Assembly (NCBI GenBank): GCA_020152595.1 | Contig: JAIGNY010003040.1 | Location: 294,001-358,000 of the forward strand | Direction of reading: 5' to 3' | DNA length: 64,000 nt | Source: Chiridota heheva | Lineage: Eukaryota; Echinodermata; Holothuroidea; Apodida; Chiridotidae | Shown here: piece after piece, positions 23,640-36,404 of the stretch | Position numbering within the stretch: position 1 is the stretch's first letter | How the letters are laid out: every line of letters starts with the position of its first letter | The notes under the pieces: generated by a model | What the model was told of the DNA's origin: nothing | Seen by the model: only the letters and a program-made list of their open reading frames with translations | Databases searched by the model: none | Translations under genes and position numbers: made by a program

Positions 23640-25033
23640 TTGATGATACAGTAGGACACAAAGCAGTTTCGACCAGGAATCAAACATAGGTATGTCTGAC
23701 ACTTTGAACATTGCCAACTTGTGAAGCCATTTGGACACAATTTACAACGGTTTCGCTTGGTATGCTGGACTGGCCAATGGTCAATGCAGTCACAATTTAC
23801 AACGGTTTAGCTTGGTCTGCTGGACTGGCCAATGGTCAATGCTGTCATATATGACCTCATTTGAAGGACTTGGGCGAACTCGCTGTTTGGTTGGAGGCGA
23901 TTTCACTGATGGGCGACCACGTGTAACTTTGCCACTCCTAACCAGTGCTTCTGCTACAATCGCTATGTGAAGTTCCTTCAAATCCCTGCGGTAAAGGAAC
24001 CAGGCATTCACATGTGCAATTGTCAAGGTGTGGTAAAAAATATATAGGTACCACCGCTTTCCATTTATTTGCTGCTTATACAGTGAGCACATCATGTCTA
24101 ACAGATCCACTCTTCCCATCTTGGTATTGTAGGCTCCAATTACTGCAGGACGGTCAACTTCAATGTGGGTCTTGGTGGATCTGTCATACCTTTTGACTTT
24201 GCGGGTTGGTTCTGGACCAACATATGTTGAAATCATCGTAACAGTTTTATTGTCAAACCAACGAACCAGTGATAGGTTGTTGGTTTGCTCATATAGACAG
24301 TCATATTCTCCTCTACCCTCTGCTTTCAGCTCTTTCTCAGTCTTTAGAGGAGCATCATGGCAAGGAATCTTCTGCATGGTCCCTATATAGTGACCAATTT
24401 CTTGACGTTTTATTTCAGTGGCCAATGCAAAACTGGAGAAATAGTTATCGGCATATATCTTGAACTGGCGTTTATGGTAAAGCGACTTACACATTTGAAG
24501 CACCACATTGCCACCAAGACCACAGCTCTTTACTTCATTCCCATCTAGGCCGATTCCTTTACCTTGGTATACTTCAAAATCATGTAGAAACCCAGCGGAA
24601 CAACAACATCCCCACAATTGAAATCCCCATTTTGGGTTTTTTTTTGGAGGTACTGCTTCAACAGTGATCGACCTTTGAATGGTATCGTGATTTCATCTAC
24701 ACTTTCGTGTTTCTCACAACTCACAGTCCCAAATGTTGCTCGTAAGGCAGTGATCCAGGGTCGCAATTTCCATATTCGATCTGACGTCTCTGCATCTGTG
24801 ACAAGATTGTTGTCTACAAAATGCAGTGATCTCTGAATTTTGAAAAACCGGCTCCTGCTCATATTGTCGGCAACAGGTGCATATCGTAACTCATTTTCCC
24901 AATATGACGCTACAGCTCACAAGAACCACCCAATAATACTGCCCATCTGGCTGCCTGACCTTGGTCACCTTCTCATTTCTTGCAATGTCACATTAGAGAG
25001 ACTCTGCTTCTCAGTGCCCCCGAATAGAGTATT
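23640..25033 (-). pseudogene. piggyBac-family transposase pseudogene
   Basis: Minus-strand order: ELRYAPVADNMSRSRFF.I.R.LHF at 24890-24800; VDEITIPFKGRSLLKQYLQK around 24700 (first catalytic Asp block); FLHDFEVYQGKGIGLDGNEV; KIYADNYFSSFALATEI (second Asp); YNTKMGRVDLLDMMCSLYK (third Asp). A C-terminal zinc module follows as RCKLCPNGFTSWQCSKCQTY, then LC. This is the DDD catalytic set and C-terminal cysteine region of piggyBac transposases, which excise and insert at TTAA. A frameshift near 24590 splits the gene, stops interrupt the N-terminus, and a 55-bp tandem duplication at 23736-23845 shifts frame just before the zinc module. Inactive. Confidence 0.88.
23736..23845. repeat. 55-bp tandem duplication inside the transposase
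   Basis: CACAATTTACAACGGTTT starts at 23736 and again at 23791, each followed by the same 37 or so bases. Fifty-five is not a multiple of three, so the duplication itself causes a frameshift and premature stop in the piggyBac reading frame. Confidence 0.92.
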
Positions 25034-25145
25034 TCTGTGACCATTTAGTTTCTACTCATAGAACGTTAGACTAGGACAGAGTTTTCATTAGTAATAAACA
25101 CAACAAGTTAAGTGATCATCAGTTCAGGTTAACAATATTTACTTT

Positions 25146-25171
25146 ACAAAAAAAAAAAAAAAAAAAAAAAA
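25146..25171. repeat. Poly(A) tract
   Basis: About 25 consecutive A's, inside the candidate piggyBac element. Possibly the tail of a small retroposed insertion; no head recognised. Confidence 0.6.
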
Positions 25172-26744
25172 CTTAAATGAATTTTAAACTTAAAAGGATC
25201 TTAATTCAGAGAGGATTTCTGATCTTTTGTCAAGGTGGTTGGATGAATGGTGCTTAATAAATGCAGCTTTTTGCCTGGCAAAGATTTCAGAGACCTGAAG
25301 AGTTTTTTGAGTGTGCTAAAATAGTCCAGACTGCAGTACCCAGACTTGTTTAGAGAACTTAATTTTTCATACCTGTTGAGGGTTGAATAATTTTTGTGAT
25401 TGCTGTATCTGTTTGTTTTAAAAGGGTCCCCAGTCATGCCTATATAAGTGTGATTATAACTGCTACTAATAACTTCATCCTGGTATACAATGAATGGCTG
25501 AGGTCAGGCATTTTCTGGCTATGGGGCATGCATCACTTACCCTGCAATTGCAGCCATATTTATTTATTGTGACAGTCCTGTTTGATGAACATAGCACTCA
25601 GGAGGTTAGGGGTACTCCCTGAATGAGTATTTCACAGAAGTGTACTTTACAAAATGCATAATCCAAATATATTACAACAAATGGAAAATATAGCTATTGC
25701 AAATAATCAATCAATATGTCATAACGGTAAAGTTTCAAGAATGAGAAAGGAACATACTCTCAAGCAAAAAAAAATGTTGGTGTGTCCTGTAGCAGCAACT
25801 ATGAATGGAGGGACTCCTTAAAAGGAACCCCTCGCGATTTCTGTACTCAGATTGTAAAATGTACCAAACAATTTTAAACAATTTAATGGATGAATGCAAA
25901 TAGAAAAAAACAATCCCCTCCGTCTTAACTTAGCGGGGAAGCATGGTCATGGTTTATCTTGTCGATGACTTGAGAAATAGGGGGTTAAAGTTGATAAAGG
26001 AGTCTGTCGGTAAAAGAGTCTGTCAGTAAAAGTTTACGTATACCCAATTCAAAACATGCACGACTTGCCACTGCTAAAACAATTACCATATTATAGAATA
26101 TAACAATAAATTTACAAATAAGCTTGTGATTTATAAAATGATTTTCATATATTTTGCACATAGATAATTCATAGGAATGGCGAATGTTTTGGAATGTTAC
26201 TAATAAGAATGATACTGAATTTTGTTATTAGGGGCCCCATTTCATAAAATGTGTTGCAGATCATCTTACGGAGAGGCAAAACAAATTTAGTCACACAAGC
26301 TATGTTCCTGATGTCCAAGGAACCACTCTGCAGTAGTATTTCCTTGGTTCTATTACCATCAAATTGTAGGACTTCATTATTCCGCAAGTTTACGATTAAT
26401 TTGTTTGAAATCCTGCTTTCAATATTTTATTCAAATTAAAGAGAGAAATCCTTTTTTGTGGTCTCGGGCCAACATGCTTCGAAGCATGTCTTTAGCGATG
26501 TTACTTATTTTCCCCCGAAACCTGAGGCAGTTTCTCTTTGCAGCTTCTGTTGCCGGATTATTAAAAGGAACTCTCCCAAACAACATATAATGAAATAATA
26601 CCCCCATCGACCAAACCGTTCCATCAAGATGGTCGAACCCATCAGAATTGCTCTTGGGTGGTACACAGTGTGGTTCGTCACCACCCCAGCTGGCCATGCA
26701 TTTCCCATCCTCTTGTACTTTTGCTGCTCTTCCAAAGTCGATCA

Positions 26745-27090
26745 ATTGAATGCACTAGCTGTTAATGACTAAAGTGTTATTGGGTTTGATGTCGCAATGG
26801 ACCCATCCATGATTGTATATTTGTACATCAGCTCCACACACCTCGTGGAGTAGTAGGATTGCAGGTGGTACACATTAGTCCCACACAGTTGGTGGTGCAA
26901 TTTAGAAGCAGTTTCCATCTGCTTCTACTTTCGCTGCCCTCCCAAAGTTGATGAACTGAATCAGTTCTTGTTAATAACTAAAATGCTATTGGGTTTAATG
27001 TCACAATGGACCCATCCATGGTCGTACATTTGTATAACAGCTCCACACACTTTGTGGAGTAGCAAGAATGCATGGACCTCTTCCAAATGT
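26745..27090 (-). repeat. Duplicated kinase catalytic-loop segment
   Basis: Two copies of the block encoding LLLH.VCGA...Y.HGWVHCDIKPN lie about 195 bp apart (27060-26970 and 26855-26765). The copy nearer the DFG part is in line with it apart from one stop. Confidence 0.8.
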
Positions 27091-28019
27091 CCATCCGTCC
27101 TGATGGATCATCAGTTCTGCCAAGGACAAACAATTTCTGGGGTATTCCATCACAAGCGCCCAGATGTGTTTGCTGTTAATGACACATGTTGTATCGCCAT
27201 AAATGTCAATAACCCCTTTTACCTGATGTAGGCAGGAGGGGAGAGCACTGCCGATGGGTGTTTCGGCCGGTGCGAGTCAGTGATCTCCTCCTTCGATATA
27301 AATTTAATCGCAACATAAAAAGAATACAAATTAAATGATCAACTCTTTTAAAGATTAAGGTAAGATGTAATTTATGAGATATGAAATGAAGAATATTTGC
27401 AAAAATGAAAATTCATGAATCACTGGATGAGCTTAAAAACCCATGTCACATGGACAAATTGGTTTTTAATTGCATGCCAGTTAAGTGGGATTCGTGTTAG
27501 CTGCTTGGATTTGACGCAAGAACTATCTTCTTATTACATGTATTAATCAACATTTAATGTGTTGGGAAGATTGGTCACAAAATTTACACAATTTAAACAC
27601 TATATTTAATCCTATATATTGTATGGGATTCAGATCCCGCCTACTTGGTGAAATTTTTAACAAATGCATGTTAACATGTTATAATCACTTTCGTATTTGC
27701 AACATTTTGCAAGGTGTCAGTTGCCATCTTGAAAGTAACAGGTATTTCGCTTGTTTGCCATGTTAAAGATGTCTTCAAATTTTCTATTTATGAAAAATGC
27801 AAAAAATCATCACATTCATTTAAGTCATTAGTGCTCACTGGTGTCTCTCAATTTCATGTCACTTGTGTCATCAACAGGGCCTGACATACCTGCTTCTAAG
27901 CTCATAGTATGCAGTGGACTGGTTAAGGTGTAAAATTTGTGATTTTTTTTTTCCTATTACACTCATTGCTCCTTTCAAAGCGGTAATCTTCCTTGTGTTT
28001 GGTTCATTGAACAATACAG

Positions 28020-28480
28020 TTTTTTAAAGCAGCCACTTCATTTGGCATGCGCTACCTCTTGTCATTTATGCAACTCACGACTCGGTTCTTCTTGGCAAAT
28101 TTGATGGCCACCATTAGAAAACAAGACAAACAAGCATAAGCGAATTCAGACTGACATTTCAGTTTTGAAAACATAATCTACCAATTTTGAACCTTGTCAT
28201 ATCTTTCAGAGCAGCCACTTCATCAGGCACACACGTGCCTCTGTCATTCATCCAATTCCAACTCAAGTTCTTCTTGGCAAATTTGATGGATACCTTTAAA
28301 AACAAGCAAGTATTTGTGAATTAAGTGAATTCAGACTGACATTTCAATTTTGAAAAACAACCTACCAGTTTTAAACCTTGTCAGTTTTTCAGAGCAGCCA
28401 CTTCACCTAGTACACACATGCCTCTGTCGTTCATCCAACTCACGACTCATGTTCTTCTTGGCAAATTTGATGGATACCTT
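28020..28480 (-). repeat. Triplicated PIM-like N-lobe exon
   Basis: Three direct copies with a period of about 185 bp, each containing the kinase beta3-to-alphaC segment and intronic flank. The middle copy (around 28300-28205) is open: SIKFAKKNLSWNWMNDRGTC, then VPDEVAALKDM. The left-hand copy (28110-28025) has one in-frame TAG. The right-hand copy (28478-28390) has a one-base insertion. Confidence 0.82.
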
Positions 28481-28871
28481 TAGAAATCAAGCTTTTATAT
28501 CCAGTAGTTTTGGCTGCATTTAATGGTGTGTTGCTGACTCTGATAGGTATCCTGTTCTAATGCTCTGAGTTTGTTTTCAGTGTCTTATCCATTATTCAGT
28601 ATAAAGAGGATAACTTTCAGTATTGAAATTAAAATTAAGTTTTTCACCATATCAAATACATTATTATTAAAGTCATCTTGTGTTCAATTTGATTTATCTT
28701 AAAAGCCTAATGAAATTTATTTTAAAATTCCTGTTTTTCACTCAAAAACATTGTTCAATAAGGATTAAAGTTATTTAATATCTATCAACCAATCGTATTA
28801 CTTGATGTATTGCAATCATTCTTCTAAAATCCAGCTATCCAAAGACACATAACTTAGAAGCCCTGAGGAGT

Positions 28872-29752
28872 GAGCTGTAATCCAGTTATGGTAGCAATCA
28901 GTAGCCCCTCAGGGTTTATAATTGTAATCCAGTTATGGTAATCCAGCAATCATTAGCCCTTCAGGGGTGTAGCAATCATTAGCCCTTCAGGGTTTATTAA
29001 TCCAGTTATGGTAGCAATCATTAGCCCTTCAGGGTTTATAACTGTAATCCACTTATGGTAGCAATCATTAGCCCTTCAGGGTTTATAACTGTAATCCATT
29101 TACGGTAGCAATCATTAGCCCTTCAGGGTTTATAACTGTAATCCAGTTATGGTAGCAATCATTAGCCCTTCAGGGTTTATAACTGTAATCCAATCATTAG
29201 CCCTTCAGGGTTTATAACTGTAAACCAGTTATGATAGTAATCATTAGCCCTTCAGGGTTTATAAATGTAATTCAGTTACGGTAGCAATCATTAGCCCTTC
29301 AGGGTTTATAACTGTTATCCAGATATGGTAGCAATCATTAGCCTTTCAGGGTTTTTAACTGTAATCCACTTACGGTAGCAATCATTAGCCCTTCAGGGTT
29401 TATAACTGTAATCCAGTTTTGGTAGCAATCATTAGCCCTTCAGGGTTTATAACTGTTATCCAGTTACAGTAGCAATCATTAGCCCTTCAGGGTTTATAAC
29501 TGTAATCCAGTTATGGTAGCAATCATTAGCCCTTCAGGGTTTATAACTGTAATCCAGTTATGGTAGCAATCCTTAGCCCTTCAGGGTTTATAACTGTAAT
29601 CCAGTTATGGTAGCAATCAGTAGCTCTTCAGGGTTTATAACTGTTATCCAGTTATAGTAGCAATCATTAGCCCTTCAGGGTGTATAACTGTAATCCATTA
29701 CAGTAGCAATCATTAGCCCTTCAGGGTTTATAACTATACTCCAGTTATGGAT
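28872..29752. repeat. 47-bp minisatellite, about 19 copies
   Basis: The unit contains GTTTATAACTGTAATCCAGT, then TATGGTAGCAATCATTAGCC and CTTCAGG. Some units are shortened (for example near 28975 and 29190). It lies just upstream, on the minus strand, of the PIM-like N-lobe exons. Confidence 0.95.
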
Positions 29753-29861
29753 CATCCTGCAATCATTAGTCCTTTAGGTCCTATATCAAAATATCTAATG
29801 TCAACTTTTGGCATGTTTTGGTCAAATTTTGCAAAAAAATCAGTTTTAGTTTTTGATTTTG

Positions 29862-30060
29862 GAAGAACTTTATTTCTGGACGGATGACGCCATCCCTGAT
29901 TTCATTCAATGATTTCTCATTTTGTATTATAGGCTAAAAACCACAAGTAAAGTCGTCTCCTTTCTAGAGCCAGTAAAAAATAAATTTATTGTTTGTCATA
30001 TTTGAAGAACTCCATTATCTGGATGACGTCATCCTCGCTTCCATTCAATGATATCAAGTT
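29862..30060. repeat. Imperfect ~140-bp tandem pair
   Basis: Two related blocks start GAAGAACTTTATTTCTGG and GAAGAACTCCATTATCTGG and both contain TTCATTCAATGAT or TCCATTCAATGAT. The second holds a perfect 14-base palindrome, GGATGACGTCATCC (30021-30034). Confidence 0.65.
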
Positions 30061-30150
30061 TTGTAAAGTGTCCTTTAGAAACTGTGACCCAAGGCTCCAG
30101 TACGGCTTGAAAATGTAGAGATGCTCCTGGTCCTTTAGTAATGACTTTTC

Positions 30151-30222
30151 AGAATGACATCTTGGGAGTGCCAGCCTGGTCTAAGCCACGACATCTTGGG
30201 AGTGCCAGCCTGGTCTAAGCCA
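30151..30222. repeat. ~35-bp tandem duplication
   Basis: GACATCTTGGGAGTGCCAGC and the following CTGGTCTAAGCCAC occur twice in direct succession. Confidence 0.9.
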
Positions 30223-30239
30223 CTTCTTCTTTCTTTGTT

Positions 30240-31364
30240 GATCTTCATCTGTCAATGGAGGATGGGAGCACTCCATCCAACCATGAGTTTACAATGTGTT
30301 TTAAGATGGCCGTCCACATTTCTCTGAGCAATTGAGGACCTTGGGTCACAGATAAAAATAGGTCATCACTTTTTGCATCTTCTCCATCCTCGTCATCTCC
30401 CTTGTAACCCCCTCTTCCCTACCCACTTTGTCATCTTCCTCATAATCCCCCTGCAGAATACTTTGAAGTAGGTGTTTGTTTGTTTGTTTGATGAGAGGTT
30501 AGTAGGTGTATTCCTTGTGCCTAAAATAAAGTTTGCAAAAAAGAGCATTTAGAAACTTAACAATTTGAATGCCGTATTTGACGTATTAAGCGCCCAGGGC
30601 ATAAACATAATTATACCATATATTCTATTGCAAAATTTCTTCCTATACGTATGCCTAGGACAGCCATCTTCCAATGCAAGCCCAGGGAATTTTTGTACAT
30701 GGGCTCCGTTTGAAAAGCCATACTTGATGACGCAGCTGTTCACAAGCTAAAACGTGCATTAATAATTCTGAAATAGGCAGATGAGATGGCGAGTTAGTAA
30801 CCCGTGGAACGTTAACTCCATCTGATGCTACAAGTCGTCCGATCGGTTACGACAATCATGATAGTTGACATTTAACTTCTTCCATCAAAGGCAAATAATC
30901 AACAAAGAATGAGCTGAACACCGTTTATGTGTCAGCCTAATATGCAATGGCCGTTCAGGAAATATTTTTCACAAAACAAATTAAGGAGTGAGAACAGGGA
31001 TCTGCCAGTGCACATGGTGAACATGTATAGCGTTAGCCCTTTATAATTTCCCTGTGTTCAAAATAGAGTAACTCAAAAAAAATTAACGGAAAAGGGATAG
31101 CATTGGTGATTGATCTTAAACCATTGTTTCCCCTGCGCTAAAGAAAAAATAAAATAAAAATGAGGCAATGATATTTGACAATTTGGCAGGAGAAAGAATA
31201 AGTCTTTTTATCAGTTTAAAAGTGTGAGGGTGAAGTACTCCCCACACTCACTTGTATCAAACGCCAATCGAATTAAACGATAAAATGTGTCTCATATATA
31301 TGAAGCAGAAATTAATTGAAATTCCTTATTCGCACTGATACGGCATACATATATATGATAACTA
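30240..31364. other. Stretch without recognised gene
   Basis: AT-rich, short opposing open frames at 30549-30750 only. No domain, splice-bounded coding block or repeat recognised. Confidence 0.45.
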
Positions 31365-31985
31365 ATACAGGAAATATATCTTTACAGCTAATTTAAGCAC
31401 TAACCTTTTAACACTTCCACAACCGTCTAATCTTTTTCTGTTATTACATAATCACCTTCAAAAATGAAGACATAATCTTCGAATGAGCAAGTTTGGTTTT
31501 CTTTTAATAGTTTTCCAACATCCATACATGAAGTCAGTATATCACTTGAAAATTGAATCATAAAGTTTGTCTTGGAAAAAATATTAATAAGAATCCTTTT
31601 AGTGTAGATTCTGCTATTTTTTTTTGGTATAAATCAATGCCTCAAAGATGTCCCTTATTTGTTTGATAATGTTTGTAATGCTCTTCTGCATCCTTGGGTG
31701 AAGACAAAAATGATTTCAGACACACAATTTTGTTGTTTAGACCAACTTTGTACCACCATTAAGATGTTGTGACAAGTCTTCCCATACCATTTTGCATATT
31801 TCCAAGCTGTTGTTCAATATAACCCAAAACCAAATGGCTGCCTCATGTTTGTTTGTTTATTTATTTGTCATTTCTCATGCAATTGTTGTTTCTTTTGGCT
31901 TTTTCATGTAAGTTGTACAAGCCTCTTGACCACCAGTAAATCTCCATAAATTGGGAATTACACTACTTTTTCTATTATGATTAGT
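31365..31985 (+). repeat. Segmental duplication, copy 1
   Basis: Aligns along its length, same orientation, with 33447-34442. Shared landmarks are ATATCACTTGAAAATTGAAT, CCCATACCATTTTGCATAT and CTTCTTGACCACCAG-like. At the point where copy 2 carries the (TA)n block, this copy has only a short T-rich stretch (31605-31640). A short reading CLHPRMQKSITN on the minus strand has a counterpart in copy 2. Confidence 0.82.
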
Positions 31986-32089
31986 TCACATACTCTGTAC
32001 TCTTTGAAATGTAAACAAAATTTTCCAAGGAATGTGTTTTTCTTCATGTCGGTAAGGCAGAAAAAGTACCAGATATTCTCCAAAACTGG

Positions 32090-32492
32090 TGCAAGAAGTA
32101 CCTCACTCACTCCCACCTCCTTACTGGCTACCCCCCATCCCTCTGCAACAATTGCCAATGCAACCGCACAGTCCACCACATCCTCCTTGCCTGCCCCCTG
32201 TACAACCTTCCCACAGCTACCCTCACAACTCCATAGCCGAGCTCTTCCAGAAAAACCCTCCTGATAAAATGATCTCCTTCCTTCATCATGTCTCCCTCTA
32301 CAACCATATTTAGTCATCCTCTCCCACCCCCTACCTACTTTTGCCTTTTTTAACACCCCTGCACTTCCTCTCTCAGTCCCAGCTTCCTGGCTATAAGTCC
32401 CCGTACTTCTCTCAGACTTTCTGTTCTCAGGCACAATTTGACCCTCGCTGTTGTGGTGCCGTTAAGCCCTCATCAAAAAAAACAAATCTTTC
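32090..32492 (+). mobile_element. RNase H-type LINE, 3' end fragment
   Basis: In one frame it reads LTHSHLLTGYPPSLCNNCQC, then TVHHILLACPLYN, the C-terminal cysteine/histidine module of these elements. It continues to the tail GTTGTGGTGCCGTTAAGCC, then ATCAAA-rich sequence. The same tail and module occur at 38735-40071. 5'-truncated insertion. Confidence 0.78.
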
Positions 32493-32670
32493 GGCGAAAA
32501 TGTTTGGATATTTTGAAGTTAAGCCATCATTTCAAACAAACAAATCTTTTGGGAAAAATGTTGGGATATTTTGAACAAGAAGCATATTTTGAACAAGAAG
32601 CATATTTTAAACAAGAAGCATATTTTGAACAAGAAGCATATTTTGAACGAAAAGCATATTTTGAACACAA
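32465..32670. repeat. Short tandem repeats at the LINE 3' tail
   Basis: A ~60-bp block ending GGATATTTTGAA is duplicated, followed from 32569 by about five 18-bp units of TTTTGAACAAGAAGCATA. The expansion starts within the LINE's A-rich tail. Confidence 0.8.
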
Positions 32671-33446
32671 ATTTTCCCCAAATTGCTATCTTCTAAGTCA
32701 ATTGGTGGTATTTTCATATAAGTTGTAATATTCAAATAAAATTTTGCTGAGTTCACTACTTTTTTTACCTTATCATGTTCCCAAAGCAATTGTATTTGGA
32801 ACAATTGTAAAATGTCATATTTCTAAAAAAACATGCATGGCATGGGAATAAGGTGACTAAAACTGGCAATAATAATTACCGAGAATATGCAGTTTTCTTT
32901 AAAGCTATGTTAACCTTTCCTTCCCTAGACAAAGAAGATAGTGTGAGAGAATTTTAACAATACATGAAAGTATTTTTTGGGATACAAAGTACATCAGTCC
33001 CAAATCCTTAGAATGATACTCTTGATTACTCCTCTTGAGTACCTTTAGTGATGGGTTACTTAATGTGTCCAGCTCCTGCTCAATCTAATGACCACTTTTG
33101 GTCTATCTCTTCAACATGATCATTGCTCTTATAATGCACATAACAAAAAATTTACATTGGCTTTCTTTCAACATTTTTAAATAATCAAGTTAAGTTCCAC
33201 CATTGTAAAACAAAATTATTTTTGTCTTGTTTGCTAAAAGGAAACAAAAACAGATCATCTGATACCATAACAAGTTTGACTAATATCTGATCTATGGTAA
33301 GAGTTACATTGATTACCATTTGTCATTTAATTTCACTTGAAGCACTTTATACTCCTGATATCATAACCAAAAATATATTAAAATGTCCGTCTGTATGTCA
33401 CATATGACATCACTCCACAGTTTGTAAAATTATTTCTTGTTTTGTT

Positions 33447-34442
<996 letters not shown>

Positions 34443-34444
34443 TT

Positions 34445-35230
34445 TCCAACTCGTTTCCTTTCCCATGATAAATTTCCAACACAGAACATTTGTGCACATC
34501 TCCTGTATTCAGGTTTTGCATTTATTCCAGCTGGTTGTTTTGGTGATTCAATATAATTTCCACATTTTTGATCAGATTTTTTGCAATTCGTTTCTCTGGC
34601 TCTCACTGCCCATTCTGGAGCTTGCTTTGTTACTACAATCGTGGCCAAACATGTTGGGGCGATATCACTGAAACAATTTCAGTGGCATTTCCCTCCCCCC
34701 TCACTGAAACCATTACAGTGGCATTTTCTTCCACCCCCTCCGCCCCCTTTAATGTTGTGCAAGAAAGTAGAGTAATTGCGACTTGTAACATTGATGGCAG
34801 GGAGCAGGAATTTGTCCCAACTATTTTTGGCCATGATATAGGGCTCTTTGGAAGACTTGATCAGTAAGTACCACTTTTCGAACAATTGTTTACATATTTC
34901 CCCAAAGTTCTTGTTCCATTTTTGGTTTGTTTGTTCCCATAATAAATTTTCAACATTCGTGCTGATCTTCTTCTCCTGTCTCTTTCATGTTTTGCAACTC
35001 GTCCAGCCGGCTGCTTTGCGAACAGCTCTCAGTGGCTCCTATATGAATTAACTGAATACAATTTGTTTTCAACCAACCAATTGTCACAACCGAGAAGTTA
35101 GAATACAGTACTTCCCTGGTGAAAATTAACACACGACGCATTGATAAGTTTAGTACTTCTTGATGTACTACGTTGTCTTGTTTTATTTGTTCTTGTTTCA
35201 CAGTTTAAGCATTTTGTTATCTTTTGTACA
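34445..35230. other. Diverged internally duplicated stretch
   Basis: Segments at 34463-34562 and 34937-35045 share a start (CCCAT.ATAAATTT.CAACA) and the order TTTTGCA...CCAGC.GG.TG, suggesting an old duplication of about 475 bp. A CACTGAAAC..TT.CAGTGGCA pair is repeated at 34667-34725. No reliable protein. Confidence 0.4.
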
Positions 35231-35981
35231 AGCGTCTTTTCCTAGCTTCAACTTGGTCAACAATACATGAGTGCCAGACGTCCTTGTGTGGGCCACTCGT
35301 CTAAGCTATAGGCCATCTAATTCGAATAGAAATGAAAGGAAACTTTTTGATAAATTTTGTTCTACAGATATCACCAAAGTACAGATATAATAAATACAAT
35401 TTTCCAAGCAACAGCCCCAAAGCGTGAATTTTCTGATATGCGCGTATTCACCAATTGCTTCAATTCAGGCCAATTTACACATGGCATTATCATATCCTTT
35501 ATTGATCTCGGACGACATTCCTTTTCTCTTATAATAACACATTTCATCAAACTGGCACTTTCCTAATTAATGCCCCACAATCATAATAAAACATGCCTAC
35601 AGACTTAAGTATCTTTCCACAATTTTCCTCATAAATTTAAAATAATAATTTCAATGTTCCACATAACATAACTCCCATCCTTTCATTTCCATAAATCGCT
35701 TCATTTCAATAAAGCTTTTCCATAAATTAATTCATTTACACATCTAATATGAAACAACTAGTTTGATTTCCAGTCAGATTTATCAGCAATCTATCAAACT
35801 CCAAAGAAATATACTTTGCATCTTTAAGATCATTTATTCTTGACAATTTCTAACATACACCCAATTTTAGTACGTTTTATGCATCCACAAGCTTAATTTT
35901 AAAGAACTACCAAATATACTTATGGAGTGGAGATCTGCATCCTTACAAACAATGATACACTGTATGGTCAGATGGTGGTTC

Positions 35982-36404
35982 ATAATGAAATAACCATCCT
36001 TATGAGGATTGGTCCATCAATCATTCATGGGTTTTGCACAAAGTCCTCCCAAGCATATAATGTATATTTTTTATTTAGGCTCCACCAAGGACTAATCTGA
36101 TTCGCATCACTGAATAACAGTTATGTGGCTTGAGCCCAAGATGAATGACCTATTGTGTACAGTGTAACAGTAGCTGGTTGCTAACAAGTGAACTGTGAAT
36201 AGACTATAAAGATGTTGTTAGTTAAGAGGGTATAGATTACCCCTGTGTTGTGTATGGTGTGACAATAGCTGGATGCTAGTCAATGAATTGTAAAGTCTCT
36301 TGGGTTGAATGGTGTGGATTACCCCTGATTTTGAGAAAATTGGGAAGGGGTGGGGGGGGGGGTGTGTCGGGTTGGAGGGATCTAAGGGCCAAAAATTCTT
36401 AATG
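35982..36404 (+). repeat. Dispersed ~410-bp repeat, copy 2
   Basis: Same orientation and near-full-length match to 2575-2981. This copy has a longer G-rich tract near 36350. Confidence 0.75.

Larger units (their letters stand above)
22766..25988 (-). mobile_element. Candidate piggyBac-type element around a transposase pseudogene
   Basis: TTAACCCTCTATAAACC at 22766 and the inverted TTAACCCCCTATTTC ending at 25988 flank the piggyBac transposase remnant. TTAA duplication followed by CCC-starting ends is the piggyBac signature, and 3.2 kb is a normal size for the family. The end similarity is short (about 10 of 13), so the boundaries are tentative. Confidence 0.35.
26431..28480 (-). pseudogene. 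PIM-like serine/threonine kinase locus, broken, with repeated exons
   Basis: Minus-strand kinase blocks occur in correct order. The N-lobe beta3 block (VAIKFAKKN..., ...NEVAALKN) appears three times at 28480-28020. After a CATCAG acceptor at 27223 come VKGVIDIYGDTTCVINS, VMEYPRNCLSLAELM and the catalytic loop DHGWVHCDIKPNSILVI. At 26830-26431 there is a second catalytic loop (HGWVHCDIKPNNTLVIN), then LIDFGRAAKV (the DFG block), GTVWSMGVLFHYMLFGRVPF and MLRSMLARD. Spacing and motifs (VPDEVAALK, VMEYP, VWSMGVL, VPF) most resemble the PIM kinase group. The HRD motif is HCD, with Asp kept. Stops and frameshifts in two N-lobe copies and between loop and DFG indicate a pseudogene, or one with broken duplicates. 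No upstream glycine-loop exon was found. Confidence 0.72.

Noticed and set aside
31958..32434. 158-residue minus-strand frame
   Set aside because: Antisense to the LINE 3' coding segment on the + strand, which has the diagnostic cysteine/histidine module.
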